Translations under genes and position numbers: made by a program
The notes under the pieces: model-generated
What the model saw: only the letters and a program-made list of their open reading frames with translations
Told to the model about the DNA's origin: nothing
Databases searched by the model: none
In this document: positions 1 to 9,568 of the stretch, piece by piece
Layout: the number at the start of each line of letters is the position of its first letter
Numbering within the stretch: position 1 is the first letter of the stretch
Assembly: GCF_013415125.1 (NCBI RefSeq)
Contig: NZ_JACCDE010000012.1
Coordinates: 61,344-125,343 of the forward strand
Reading direction: 5' to 3'
DNA: 64,000 nucleotides
Source: Vreelandella glaciei
GTDB taxonomy: Bacteria; Pseudomonadota; Gammaproteobacteria; Pseudomonadales; Halomonadaceae

Positions 1-2
1 GT

Positions 3-320
3 GACGACAAGCTAAAGCGCCTTGAACCGGGTGATTACGACTTTGGTGTCCGCGCTTCGCACCTCACCCTGCAGCCACAACGCGCCGATGACCTGGCGCT
101 GGACGTCCATGTGGATGTAGCGGAAATCAGCGGCTCAGAAACCTTCCTACATGTTCACCACGAACGTTTCCCCTTAGTGCTGCACCTAGCGGGCATTCAC
201 CAGTTTAGTGTTAATGAACCCCTGAAAGTCTACTTCCCCACCCATCAACTTTACGCCTTCGACAAGCAGGGCCACACGGTCCATATTCCTGCGCGTCAGG
301 GAGGAGCTGCCCATGGCTGA
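3..320 (+). CDS. glpS: ABC transporter ATPase, C-terminal part (glycerol importer, GlpS-like), 5' truncated
   Basis: The reading frame is open from the left edge, so the start and the nucleotide-binding domain lie outside the window. The 105 visible residues look like the C-terminal regulatory (TOBE/MalK-type) barrel of a sugar or polyol importer ATPase, with the typical phrase DYDFGVRASHLTLQP near the front. Its stop overlaps the ATG of the next ATPase by 8 nt, so the two are translationally coupled. Two tandem ATPases ahead of two permeases is the known glpSTPQV layout of ABC glycerol uptake. The name rests on that context, because the catalytic domain is not visible. Confidence 0.8.
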   Translation, partial: DDKLKRLEPGDYDFGVRASHLTLQPQRADDLALDVHVDVAEISGSETFLHVHHERFPLVLHLAGIHQFSVNEPLKVYFPTHQLYAFDKQGHTVHIPARQGGAAHG

Positions 321-1413
321 GATCACACTAAAAGGCTTGGCGCACTCCTACGAAAAAACGCCCAAGGGCGCGGCGGATTACGCCATCCGGCAGATGGATC
401 ACGTCTGGCACCAGGGTGGCGCCTATGCGCTGCTGGGCCCATCGGGCTGCGGTAAATCGACGCTACTCAATATTATTTCGGGCCTGCTTGAACCTTCAGA
501 GGGCGACGTGCTTTTCGACGGCCAGCGAGTCAATGAGCTACCCCCTGAAGAGCGCAATATTGCCCAGGTTTTTCAGTTCCCCGTGATCTACGACACCATG
601 ACGGTGTTCGACAATCTCGCCTTTCCCCTGCGCAATATGAATACCCCCGAGTACCGGGTAAAACCCAAGGTACTCGAAGTCGCCGACATTCTTGAGTTGA
701 CGCCACTGTTGGATCGTAAAGCCAAGAACCTAACCGCCGACGAGAAGCAGAAAGTTTCCATGGGCCGTGGACTGGTACGTGACGACGTCACGGCCATCCT
801 GTTTGATGAACCGCTCACCGTGATCGACCCGCAGCTAAAGTGGAAACTGCGCCGCAAGCTCAAAGAGATTCACGAGCGCTTTAACATCACCATGATCTAC
901 GTGACCCACGATCAGCTCGAGGCCTCGACCTTCGCGGATAAAATTGCCGTGATGTATGAGGGTCAGGTGGTGCAATTCGGTACGCCGAGAGAGCTGTTCG
1001 AGCACCCCGCACATACCTTTGTGGGTTACTTTATTGGTAGCCCCGGCATGAACTTTATGGCCGTGGAACACCGTGACGGACAAGTGATGTTCGGCGCACA
1101 GCCGCTACCGGTTAGCGAGCACATGAAGCACGCCGTCGCCAACGCTAGCTCAGCCAATATCAAGCTAGGTATTCGCCCTGAGTTTATTGCGATTTCCTCA
1201 AGCTCTTCAGCCAACAGCGTGCCGATTCAAGTAATTAGCGTGCAAGACCTGGGCACCTACTCCCTGCTGACTTTCAAGCTCAACGAGCAAACCTTTAAAG
1301 CCCGCCTGCCTGAAGGACACTCACCAGTGAGTGAAGCGGCGTTTGCGCACTTCGATGCTGCCCATGTGGCGCTATATATCGATGAATATCTGGTGGAGGC
1401 TGGCCATGAATAA
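313..1413 (+). CDS. glpT: Glycerol ABC transporter ATP-binding protein GlpT
   Basis: This is the second ATPase of the importer, expected on the cytoplasmic face with the GlpP/GlpQ permeases. Walker A GPSGCGKST is at residues 42-50, Walker B AILFDEP at 161-167, and the switch histidine in YVTHD at 199. Residues from about 240 form the TOBE-like tail. The ABC signature is odd: where LSGGQ is expected the protein reads LTADEKQ (140-146), and the D-loop reads LTVIDPQ. From memory, GlpT proteins of this system share such a degenerate signature, so the dimer with GlpS may have one canonical and one weakened ATP site. It starts inside the end of glpS and its stop codon lies just after the start of glpP, so the cluster is one tight operon. 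Confidence 0.9.
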   Translation: MAEITLKGLAHSYEKTPKGAADYAIRQMDHVWHQGGAYALLGPSGCGKSTLLNIISGLLEPSEGDVLFDGQRVNELPPEERNIAQVFQFPVIYDTMTVFDNLAFPLRNMNTPEYRVKPKVLEVADILELTPLLDRKAKNLTADEKQKVSMGRGLVRDDVTAILFDEPLTVIDPQLKWKLRRKLKEIHERFNITMIYVTHDQLEASTFADKIAVMYEGQVVQFGTPRELFEHPAHTFVGYFIGSPGMNFMAVEHRDGQVMFGAQPLPVSEHMKHAVANASSANIKLGIRPEFIAISSSSSANSVPIQVISVQDLGTYSLLTFKLNEQTFKARLPEGHSPVSEAAFAHFDAAHVALYIDEYLVEAGHE

Positions 1414-2293
1414 CAAAGTACCCAATAACAGAGCCTGGCTACTGGTGTTACCCATGCTGTTGCTGGTGGCGTTCTCCGCCATCATTCCATTGATGACCGT
1501 GGTCAACTACTCGGTGCAAGACGTGCTTGGTCCGAATGCGAGCTTCTTCACCGGCACCGAGTGGTTTAAAAGCATGCTCAACGATGACGCGCTGCAAGCA
1601 GCGTTTCTGCGCCAGATTTCATTTTCGCTGATTATTCTTGCCATTCAGATCCCCCTTGGGATTGGCATCGCGCTGATTATGCCCAAACGCGGTTGGCAAG
1701 CCTCGGCAGTGCTGATCCTGATCACCTTGCCGCTACTGATTCCTTGGAACGTGGTGGGCAGTATTTGGCAAATATTTACTCGTGGCGATATTGGCTTGAT
1801 GGGTTGGGGCCTGCGCGAGTTAGGCGTCGAATACAACATCACCCGCAATGCCGGCGACGCCTGGGTAACGATCATTCTGATGGACGTATGGCACTGGACC
1901 CCGCTGGTGGCCATGCTGTGCTATAGCGGCCTACGTTCGATTCCCGAAGCCTATTATCAGGCAGCGCGTATTGACCGTGCCTCAAAATGGGCCGTGTTCC
2001 GCTATATCCAGCTACCCAAGCTAACCAACGTGCTGGTAATCGCTGTGCTGCTGCGCTTTATGCACTCCTTTATGATCTACGCCGAACCCTTTGTACTGAC
2101 AGGCGGCGGGCCGGGCAGCGCCACCACCTTCTTAAGCCAATCGCTAACCACGATGGCGGTCGGCCAACAGGATTTAGGACCTTCTGCAGCGTTCTCGCTG
2201 ATCTATTTCCTGGTCATTCTGCTGGTGAGCTGGGTGTTCTACACCACCATTATGAATATGCAGAAAGACAAATCGCCGCATGGAGGTGCCTAA
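1406..2293 (+). CDS. glpP: Glycerol ABC transporter permease GlpP
   Basis: An inner-membrane permease of 295 aa with about six hydrophobic segments and the coupling-helix (EAA) motif EAYYQAARIDRASKW followed by the IQLPKL loop, which contacts the ATPase. It is a MalF/UgpA-type binding-protein-dependent transport component. The ATG at 1406 is chosen because it follows GGTGGAGG and gives a normal N-terminus. The frame stays open upstream to 1331, but that stretch lies within glpT and reads as out-of-frame protein. The gene overlaps the glpT stop by 8 nt and glpQ starts 1 nt after its own stop. Confidence 0.9.
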   Translation: MNNKVPNNRAWLLVLPMLLLVAFSAIIPLMTVVNYSVQDVLGPNASFFTGTEWFKSMLNDDALQAAFLRQISFSLIILAIQIPLGIGIALIMPKRGWQASAVLILITLPLLIPWNVVGSIWQIFTRGDIGLMGWGLRELGVEYNITRNAGDAWVTIILMDVWHWTPLVAMLCYSGLRSIPEAYYQAARIDRASKWAVFRYIQLPKLTNVLVIAVLLRFMHSFMIYAEPFVLTGGGPGSATTFLSQSLTTMAVGQQDLGPSAAFSLIYFLVILLVSWVFYTTIMNMQKDKSPHGGA

Positions 2294-2294
2294 C

Positions 2295-3191
<897 letters not shown>

Positions 3192-3203
3192 GGAGATCTC
3201 GCT

Positions 3204-3476
3204 ATGTCTTGGATGGTATGGACAGTACCCACCGCCATATTCTTTTCATCGATCGCTGCCATGTTGGCGGGGATGACAATCTGGGAGATTTTGTCGCCCA
3301 CCATAGAGCGCAAAGGGTTTTTACCCATTGCCACCACTCGCGGAGACCGGCTATTTATCGGCCTGCTCTCGGCGGCCTTTATCCACCTGGGAGTGATCGG
3401 TTTCACCTCACTATCTATTTGGATTGCACTAGCAGTATCAGCCGTATGGCTACTGGTTTTAATGCGCTGGGGCTAG
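3204..3476 (+). CDS. DUF2160 small membrane protein of the glycerol importer operon
   Basis: A 90-aa protein with two or three hydrophobic helices (residues about 5-27, 46-66, 68-88) joined by a basic loop with ERKGF and TRGDR. It matches the DUF2160 family, which occurs between the second permease and the binding protein of ABC glycerol systems. Its function is not established. The position suggests a transporter accessory subunit. A ribosome site (GAGGAG) lies just upstream and the gap to glpQ is 12 nt, so it belongs to the same transcript. Confidence 0.85.
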   Translation: MSWMVWTVPTAIFFSSIAAMLAGMTIWEILSPTIERKGFLPIATTRGDRLFIGLLSAAFIHLGVIGFTSLSIWIALAVSAVWLLVLMRWG

Positions 3477-3594
3477 CCCTTGAGACAGCTTCTTGAGATA
3501 GCCCTTAACAAGTTGTTGAAAAAGCAATTCAGCGTTTATTCGGTATCAAGGACGGCCAAGCCATCAAGGAAGAACACAACAAAACGAGGTCACC

Positions 3595-5361
3595 ATGCAA
3601 AAGCACGACAATAAATCCAAACGGACTAAGTTCAAACTGACAACCCTCGCCGCCAGCTTGCTGCTGGCATCGGGTACGCTGTCAGCGCAGGAAGAGGATG
3701 CCCGCGCCATTGCTGAACGCTTGGTCGATGAGCACTTCCAGAACTCTACGCTAAGCCGTGAAGAGCAGATCGAAGAACTGATGTGGTTTGCCAAGGCTGC
3801 CGAGCCTTTCCGTGACATGGACATTCAAACCGTGGCGGAAGGCCTCACTACTCACGTTTATGAAAGCGAAGTGTTAGCGGAAGCCTTTAGTGAGCTGACC
3901 GGTATCAATCTGACCCACAACATCATTGGTGAAGGCGATGTCGTAGATACCATGCAGAACCAGATGCAGTCGGGCAACAGCATCTATGACGGCTTCGTCA
4001 ATGATACCGACTCCATTGGCACGCATATCCGCTATGGCACCACCATCAACCTCTCTGAAGCGATGGAGAACGAGTGGGCCGACTACACCCTGCCCACGCT
4101 GGACCTGGATGACTTCATCGGCCTGCAATATGGTACCGGCCCAGATGGCAGCATCTACCAGCTCCCGACCCAGCAGTTCGCCAACCTCTACTGGTTCCGC
4201 CATGACTGGTTCACCGACCCCGACCTGATGGCCCAGTTTAAGGAAATCTACGGCTACGAGCTCGGCGTACCGACCAACTGGACCGCTTACGAAGATATCG
4301 CCAAGTTCTTCACCGAGGACGTGGGTGAGATAGACGGCACCAAGATTTACGGTCACATGGATTACGGTCGTCGTGATCCGTCACTAGGTTGGCGTTTCCA
4401 CGACTCCTGGCTCTCCATGGCGGGCATGGGCAGCCAAGGGGTTCCCTTCGGTAACCCAGTGGATGACTGGGGTATCCGCGTCAATGAAGATAGCCAGCCG
4501 GTAGGCGCCAGCGTTAGCCGTGGCGGTGCTACCAACTCGCCGGCCTCCGTGTTTGCGATGCAGAAAGCCGTCGATTGGCTACGCGACTACGCACCTGAAG
4601 AAGCGCAGGGCATGACCTTTGGTGAAGCAGGCCCCGTGCCCGCGCAAGGCCATATTGCCCAGCAAATCTTCTGGTACACCGCGTTCACAGCTGACATGAC
4701 CGACCCCTCGGTTGCCGTGACCGATGATGAAGGTAATCCGCTGTGGCGCATGGCTCCTTCCCCCACCGGCCCTTACTGGGAAGAAGGTATGAAAGTTGGC
4801 TACCAGGACGTGGGCGCATGGACGTTCTTCGACTCAACACCGGAAGACCGCCGCACCGCCGCTTGGCTATTTGCCCAGTTCACTGTGGCGAAAACTACCT
4901 CGCTGGAAAAACTCATGCACGGTTTAACGCCGATTCGTGAGTCTGACATCTTCTCTGAGCAGATGACCGAGATGGCGCCGAAGCTGGGCGGCTTAGTTGA
5001 GTTTTACCGCAGCCCCAACGAGTCGAACTGGACGCCTACCGGTACCAACGTACCTGACTATCCGCGCATGGCACCGCTGTGGTGGCAGAACCTTGCACCG
5101 GTCATGAGTGGTGAAGTCACACCCCAGGAAGGTCTCGACAAGCTAGCGGCAGACCTGGACAGCACCATGAACCGTTTGGCCCGCGCTAACGTCTTCGACA
5201 GCTACGCACCTGTACTTAACGAAGAGCAGGATCCACAGGTCTGGCTGGATCAGGAAGGCGCCCCGAAAGCCAAGCTGGATAACGAAATGCCGCAAGGCAC
5301 CACCGTTCCTTACGATGAAATGATGGAAGCCTGGATGGCCGCCGGTACGCGCCAAGAGTAA
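3595..5361 (+). CDS. glpV: Glycerol ABC transporter substrate-binding protein GlpV
   Basis: A 588-aa periplasmic solute-binding protein. A basic start (KSKRTKFK) and a hydrophobic stretch (about 15-30) form a signal peptide, probably cut after LSA at residue 31. The long mature part, rich in Trp and Tyr, fits the large extracellular solute-binding family used for glycerol; ordinary sugar-binding proteins are nearer 420 aa. A GAGG site precedes the ATG. It is the last importer gene, 118 nt after the DUF2160 gene, and is followed by a strong hairpin and glpD. Confidence 0.9.
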   Translation: MQKHDNKSKRTKFKLTTLAASLLLASGTLSAQEEDARAIAERLVDEHFQNSTLSREEQIEELMWFAKAAEPFRDMDIQTVAEGLTTHVYESEVLAEAFSELTGINLTHNIIGEGDVVDTMQNQMQSGNSIYDGFVNDTDSIGTHIRYGTTINLSEAMENEWADYTLPTLDLDDFIGLQYGTGPDGSIYQLPTQQFANLYWFRHDWFTDPDLMAQFKEIYGYELGVPTNWTAYEDIAKFFTEDVGEIDGTKIYGHMDYGRRDPSLGWRFHDSWLSMAGMGSQGVPFGNPVDDWGIRVNEDSQPVGASVSRGGATNSPASVFAMQKAVDWLRDYAPEEAQGMTFGEAGPVPAQGHIAQQIFWYTAFTADMTDPSVAVTDDEGNPLWRMAPSPTGPYWEEGMKVGYQDVGAWTFFDSTPEDRRTAAWLFAQFTVAKTTSLEKLMHGLTPIRESDIFSEQMTEMAPKLGGLVEFYRSPNESNWTPTGTNVPDYPRMAPLWWQNLAPVMSGEVTPQEGLDKLAADLDSTMNRLARANVFDSYAPVLNEEQDPQVWLDQEGAPKAKLDNEMPQGTTVPYDEMMEAWMAAGTRQE

Positions 5362-5409
5362 CTAAGCTTAATATCAGTTGAGTTTAGGAAAAACTACGCG
5401 TCAAAGCTT

Positions 5410-5435
5410 GCAGGGCGGGCAGTCGCCCGCCCTGC
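5410..5435 (+). terminator. Strong hairpin between glpV and glpD
   Basis: A perfect 11-bp GC-rich stem (GCAGGGCGGGC and its complement) closes a 4-nt loop. No run of T follows on the plus strand, so it is not a standard intrinsic terminator. It may stabilise the importer mRNA or make expression of glpD lower than that of the importer. Confidence 0.6.
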
Positions 5436-5518
5436 CAAGGGTTTCATTGGCGGTATGCCAGAGCAAAAGAGAGAACACCCACTGCAACCGGGCTATTGAT
5501 TGGTTAATTGGATCCGCT

Positions 5519-7162
5519 ATGAAACTGCGAAATAGAAACATTGAGAAGCTACCTAACGAGACCTTTGATGCGCTGATTATCGGCGGCGGCATCAATGGCG
5601 CTGCCACCGCAGCAGCACTGGCTGGCAAAGGCGCAAAAGTTGCATTGATTGACCGCGGCGACTTCGCTGGCAGCACCAGCATGCACTCCTCAAACTTAGT
5701 GTGGGGAGGCATTAAATACATGGAAAGCAAGGATTTTGCCCTGGTTCGCAAACTGTGCAAAAGCCGCAATCACCTGATAAAAAGTTACCCTTCCACGGTG
5801 CAGGAGATCCGTTTCCTGACCACTATTTCAAAAGGTTTCCGCCACTCTCCACGCTACCTGTGGGCGGGCACCTGGCTTTACTGGCTGATGGGCAACGGCT
5901 TTACCAAACTGCCGCGCCTGCTCTCACCGAATAAAATCAAGCAGGAAGAGCCAATCATCGACATTGGGGGGGCCGTTGGCGGTTTTGAGTATTCTGACGC
6001 CTACCTGCACGATAACGACGCTCGATTTGTCTTCAACTTTGTTCGCCAAGCGCTTAACTACGGTGCGATTGCCGCCAACTACGTCGAATCACTCGGCGCC
6101 GAGAGCCAGGATGGCCTGTGGGTGACCAAGGCACGCAATGTGATGGATGGCAGCACTTTCGATATACGCGCCAAGGTACTCATCAATGCGGCCGGCCCGT
6201 GGGTGGATCAGCATAATGAGCTGACCGGCCAAAAAACCACTCACCACCACCTCTACTCCAAAGGCATTCACCTCATCGTTCCGCAATTAACGGATTCCCA
6301 GCGGGTGCTGGCGTTTTTTGCTGACGATGGCCGATTGTTTTTTGTCATTCCCATGGGTAACCGTACCTGCATCGGGACTACCGATACCCATATGGAGCAT
6401 CCTGAGGTGGAAGTCACCGCTGACGATATCGCCTTTGTGCTGGAAAATATCAACAAGCGCCTGACCCTGGCCAAGCCATTGAGCCAGGACGACATTATCT
6501 CTACCCGCTGCGGCGTACGGCCATTAGCGATCAAAGATGATCAAGGCAACGATCGAGACTTTCTGCAGCTATCGCGCAAGCATGTAGTCGACACCAATGC
6601 CGAAAGCGCGCATATCAGTATCTTTGGCGGCAAGCTGACCGATTGCTTGAATGTGGGTGATGAAATTGCCGAAGAGATCAGCCAGTTGGGCGTTACCCTC
6701 ACAGACCCTAAATTCCACTGGTACGGCGAACCACCCAACCCCGTCAAGCAGCAGTTTATGGATCAGGCCAAGCGCATGAACCTGGATGCCATGACCGCCC
6801 AGACCTCATCTGAGCTGCTCTCCACACGGCTCTGGCGGCGTTATGCCGACCAGGCTATTCAGATGTTGGAAAAAATCCGCCAGGATCCTGCCCAGGGTGA
6901 AATTCTAATTGAGGGCACCGAGTATATCCGCTGTGAGATTGAGCATGCCCGTGACCACGAGATGATCACCCAGCTTGAAGACTTTCTACGCCGACGGGCC
7001 AAGGTTTCGCTGGTTGTGCCCCATGAGCAGTTGCGCCATTCAAACGGTCTGAAAGAAGCCTGTCGGGTATTATTTGGCGACGACGCGGAAGAGCGTTTTA
7101 ACAGTTACTTCGAACAACACCGGGACACATCACTGCCTTTTACACCCATGGCCAATGCTTAA
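5519..7162 (+). CDS. glpD: Glycerol-3-phosphate dehydrogenase GlpD
   Basis: An FAD enzyme, 547 aa, that oxidises sn-glycerol 3-phosphate to dihydroxyacetone phosphate at the inner membrane and passes electrons to quinone. The N-terminal dinucleotide fold is clear (ALIIGGGINGAATAAALAGKG), followed by the variant phrase SSNLVWGGIKYMES and later GTTDTHMEHPEVEVTADD. The ATG at 5519 is preferred because homology begins there. Translation could in principle begin at 5378, but that would add 47 residues without family similarity and would run through the hairpin. The ribosome site is weak. With glpK it completes conversion of imported glycerol to a glycolytic intermediate. Confidence 0.92.
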   Translation: MKLRNRNIEKLPNETFDALIIGGGINGAATAAALAGKGAKVALIDRGDFAGSTSMHSSNLVWGGIKYMESKDFALVRKLCKSRNHLIKSYPSTVQEIRFLTTISKGFRHSPRYLWAGTWLYWLMGNGFTKLPRLLSPNKIKQEEPIIDIGGAVGGFEYSDAYLHDNDARFVFNFVRQALNYGAIAANYVESLGAESQDGLWVTKARNVMDGSTFDIRAKVLINAAGPWVDQHNELTGQKTTHHHLYSKGIHLIVPQLTDSQRVLAFFADDGRLFFVIPMGNRTCIGTTDTHMEHPEVEVTADDIAFVLENINKRLTLAKPLSQDDIISTRCGVRPLAIKDDQGNDRDFLQLSRKHVVDTNAESAHISIFGGKLTDCLNVGDEIAEEISQLGVTLTDPKFHWYGEPPNPVKQQFMDQAKRMNLDAMTAQTSSELLSTRLWRRYADQAIQMLEKIRQDPAQGEILIEGTEYIRCEIEHARDHEMITQLEDFLRRRAKVSLVVPHEQLRHSNGLKEACRVLFGDDAEERFNSYFEQHRDTSLPFTPMANA

Positions 7163-7180
7163 TTGTCTATAAAACTAAAA

Positions 7181-7208
7181 AGCCCCCCTTATATCAACAA
7201 GGGGGGCT
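7181..7208 (-). terminator. Intrinsic terminator for the small gene at 7236-7460, probably bidirectional with glpD
   Basis: A 10-bp stem (AGCCCCCCTT with AAGGGGGGCT) and 8-nt loop. Read on the minus strand the stem runs into TTTTAGTTTTAT, a good termination signal for the downstream-facing small gene. It also lies 18 nt past the glpD stop and could serve the plus strand more weakly. Confidence 0.8.
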
Positions 7209-7235
7209 AATGGTTATTTAAGCAATTGGTTTATT

Positions 7236-7460
7236 TTACTCTTCATCTTCAATACGAAGTTGAGAGTCTCCCGCGAGCACTTCATCCCAGGCCTCTTCCA
7301 GTGTGCAGCCTGAACGACTATCCACCGTGTCGATAACCTCAACCGCATGTTGCAGTGACTCACGATTACCCTTCAGCGCCACAACCAACCTGGCGAGATC
7401 TTGCTTGCTGAAGGAGCTGGCGATGCTATTGGCTTGTTGGCTCAGTTCAATGCAGTTCAT
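7236..7460 (-). CDS. Hypothetical 74-aa acidic cytosolic protein
   Basis: A short acidic protein with no signal peptide or membrane segment. It appears mostly helical (LSQQANSIASSFSKQDL; ESLQHAVEVIDTVD) and ends in an acidic tail IEDEE. I do not recognise the family. A real gene is supported by the dedicated terminator right after it, an ATG start with a purine-rich leader (GAGGTAGTAATA), and protein-like composition. It is transcribed toward glpD and is separate from the glycerol operon. Confidence 0.6.
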   Translation of the reverse strand: MNCIELSQQANSIASSFSKQDLARLVVALKGNRESLQHAVEVIDTVDSRSGCTLEEAWDEVLAGDSQLRIEDEE

Positions 7461-7850
7461 TATTACTACCTCATGGTATGGTCATCCGCTGCCTAACCGC
7501 CAATCGGTTTAAAAGCAGCCATCTTAATTAACGACGTATGGTGACGTTGCTACTCATGCTGGGCCGGATAAGTGCCCAGTTCGGTAACTGCGAAACGGTC
7601 ACAAGCGTTACAAGACCTTCGCCCTTTAGCGCTAGGGTAATACTGAAGCGCTATCGTTCTGTAGCAGGGATTAGTTCAGTGATTCGGGATAACGAGTCAC
7701 CTTCCTGATCCATGACCTCACTATGGGCTACAACAGGAAAGCTCACAATGCGTCATTGGCCGCAGGCATGGTTGTAACTCGACTACATAAACGCTCAATA
7801 AGCGTTAATGGTGTTAAAGACTTTCATGAGGGGCGCTAAAAGCGAAAAAA
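7461..7850. other. Intergenic stretch without a recognised gene
   Basis: About 390 nt between the small gene and the glpK terminator. No reading frame with protein-like composition, RNA gene or repeat was recognised. The promoter of the 74-aa gene should lie at its left end. Confidence 0.5.
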
Positions 7851-7876
7851 GGCGGCCAATGGCTTAATTGGCCGCC
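7851..7876 (-). terminator. Intrinsic terminator of glpK
   Basis: A perfect 10-bp stem (GGCGGCCAAT / ATTGGCCGCC) with a 6-nt loop. On the minus strand it runs into TTTTTTCGCTTTT. It lies about 80 nt past the glpK stop. Confidence 0.85.
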
Positions 7877-7958
7877 GCATTATAAAGAATCGAAAGAGTG
7901 AATAGATAGTGTGCTTAAGTAGGGGTGCTGCCCTTATTAGTTGAATTCAGGTCATTAT

Positions 7959-9446
7959 CTAAGGCGTAGAGCGGACTCTCGACACTGCATCCAACCAACC
8001 CTGGTAAAGCTGCTCACGTGTGGCTTCTTCCATGGTGGGCCTAAAGCTCTTCTCACAACGCCACAGCTGTTCGATCTCTTCCAGAGTTTGATACCAGCCC
8101 AGGCGCAGACCCGCTAAATAAGCAGCCCCCAGCGCGGTGGTTTCCAATATGGTGGGGCGATCCACCTGCACACCCAGCATATCGGCAAGAAATTGCATCA
8201 CCCAACTGTTTTTCACCATGCCGCCGTCAACCCGTAAATTGCCCGGCGGCGCCTCCATATCGTCATTCATGCAGTGCTGCAGGTCACGAGTTTGGTAGCA
8301 CACCGCCTGGAGCCCCGCGGCGACTATTTCAGCAATACCGGTATCGCGGGTTAAACCAAAAATCGCGCCACGTGCTTTTGGGTCCCAGTGCGGTGCCCCT
8401 AAACCGGTAAAAGCTGGCACCAGATAAACGCTATGCCCACTGCGGGTCTTCTGGGCCAGTGCTTCGGTTTCTGATGCATCGGCAAACAGATTCAGACCAT
8501 CGCGCAACCACTGCACCGTCGCCCCGGCCACGAAAATACTGCCTTCCATCGCATAGGTCGGCTTACCGTTAAGCCGGTAGCCAATCGTGGTCAACAAACG
8601 ATTACGCGAAAGCGAGGGCGTCTCACCGGTGTTCACAATCATAAAGCAGCCGGTACCGTAGGTACTCTTGCCCATCCCCGGCTGAAAGCACGCCTGCCCG
8701 ACCAACGCAGCCTGCTGGTCCCCGGCTACCCCTGCGATGGGAAGCGGTGCGCCTAGCCAGTGCGCCTCGGTAGTACCGAAATCATCGCTGGAATCTTTCA
8801 CTTCGGGCAGTAAATTGGCGGGTATATCGAATAGTGCCAGTAGCTCGTCGTCCCACTCCTGGGTATGGATATTGAACAGCGCGGTGCGAGACGCGTTGGT
8901 AGCATCGGTGACGTGCTGCTGGCCGCCGGTCAACCGCCAGATTAGAAAGCTGTCGACGGTGCCGAAGGCCAGTTCCCCCCGTTCGGCGCGCTCACGTGCG
9001 CTCTCGACATTCTCCAGCAGCCAGGCAAGCTTGGTCGCCGAGAAATAGGGGTCGATCAGCAGGCCAGTCTTGGCTTGAACGATCTCGGTATGCCCTTTAT
9101 CCCGCAGCGATTGGCACAAATCCGAAGTGCGGCGATCCTGCCAGACAATGGCATTATAGAGCGGCTTGCCGGTTTTTCGTTCCCACAGGATGGTGGTTTC
9201 ACGCTGGTTGGTAATGCCGATACCGGCAATCTGGTCTGGCGTAATCTCGGCCCTGGCCATCACTTCTCGGCAGGTGGCCACCACCGTTTCCCAGATATCT
9301 TCTGGGTTGTGCTCGATCCAGCCGTCGTGAGGGAAGTGCTGGGTGAATTCCTGCTGAGCGACGGCCGCCACCTGACCTTCGCGGTCAAAGAGAATAGCGC
9401 GCGAGCTGGTGGTACCCTGATCAATGGCGAGTATATAAGAGGACAT
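7959..9446 (-). CDS. glpK: Glycerol kinase GlpK
   Basis: A cytosolic FGGY-family kinase of 495 aa, the usual length, that phosphorylates glycerol with ATP to sn-glycerol 3-phosphate and so traps it. Family motifs include [13 protein letters not shown] at residues 9-21, [11 protein letters not shown] near 42-52, [10 protein letters not shown] near 83-92, [10 protein letters not shown] near 242, and the C-terminal [10 protein letters not shown]. It sits alone on the minus strand. Its leader holds three regularly spaced TTCGNTTT-type repeats that probably bind GlpR, encoded just upstream in the same direction. Confidence 0.96.
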   Translation of the reverse strand: MSSYILAIDQGTTSSRAILFDREGQVAAVAQQEFTQHFPHDGWIEHNPEDIWETVVATCREVMARAEITPDQIAGIGITNQRETTILWERKTGKPLYNAIVWQDRRTSDLCQSLRDKGHTEIVQAKTGLLIDPYFSATKLAWLLENVESARERAERGELAFGTVDSFLIWRLTGGQQHVTDATNASRTALFNIHTQEWDDELLALFDIPANLLPEVKDSSDDFGTTEAHWLGAPLPIAGVAGDQQAALVGQACFQPGMGKSTYGTGCFMIVNTGETPSLSRNRLLTTIGYRLNGKPTYAMEGSIFVAGATVQWLRDGLNLFADASETEALAQKTRSGHSVYLVPAFTGLGAPHWDPKARGAIFGLTRDTGIAEIVAAGLQAVCYQTRDLQHCMNDDMEAPPGNLRVDGGMVKNSWVMQFLADMLGVQVDRPTILETTALGAAYLAGLRLGWYQTLEEIEQLWRCEKSFRPTMEEATREQLYQGWLDAVSRVRSTP

Positions 9447-9452
9447 ATCGAG

Positions 9453-9500
9453 TTCGCTTTGTTGTATTGTCTTTCGATTTTGTTGACTTGCTTTCGCTTT
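9453..9500 (-). promoter_or_regulatory. Probable GlpR operator array ahead of glpK
   Basis: Three near-identical octamers, TTCGCTTT (9453-9460), TTCGATTT (9473-9480) and TTCGCTTT (9493-9500), are spaced exactly 20 bp apart as direct repeats and end 7 bp before the glpK start. DeoR-family repressors such as GlpR often bind direct repeats of this kind. A similar TTCGATTT lies at 10340-10347 in the glpR leader, with a TTTTCGAAA at 10381-10389, which suggests autoregulation. The assignment is an inference. Confidence 0.6.
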
Positions 9501-9568
9501 ATTATGTTTTAAGGCTACTCCAGCCGCTCGAAATGCTCAAGGATGAAACTGCGACAAAGTCGGCCAGG

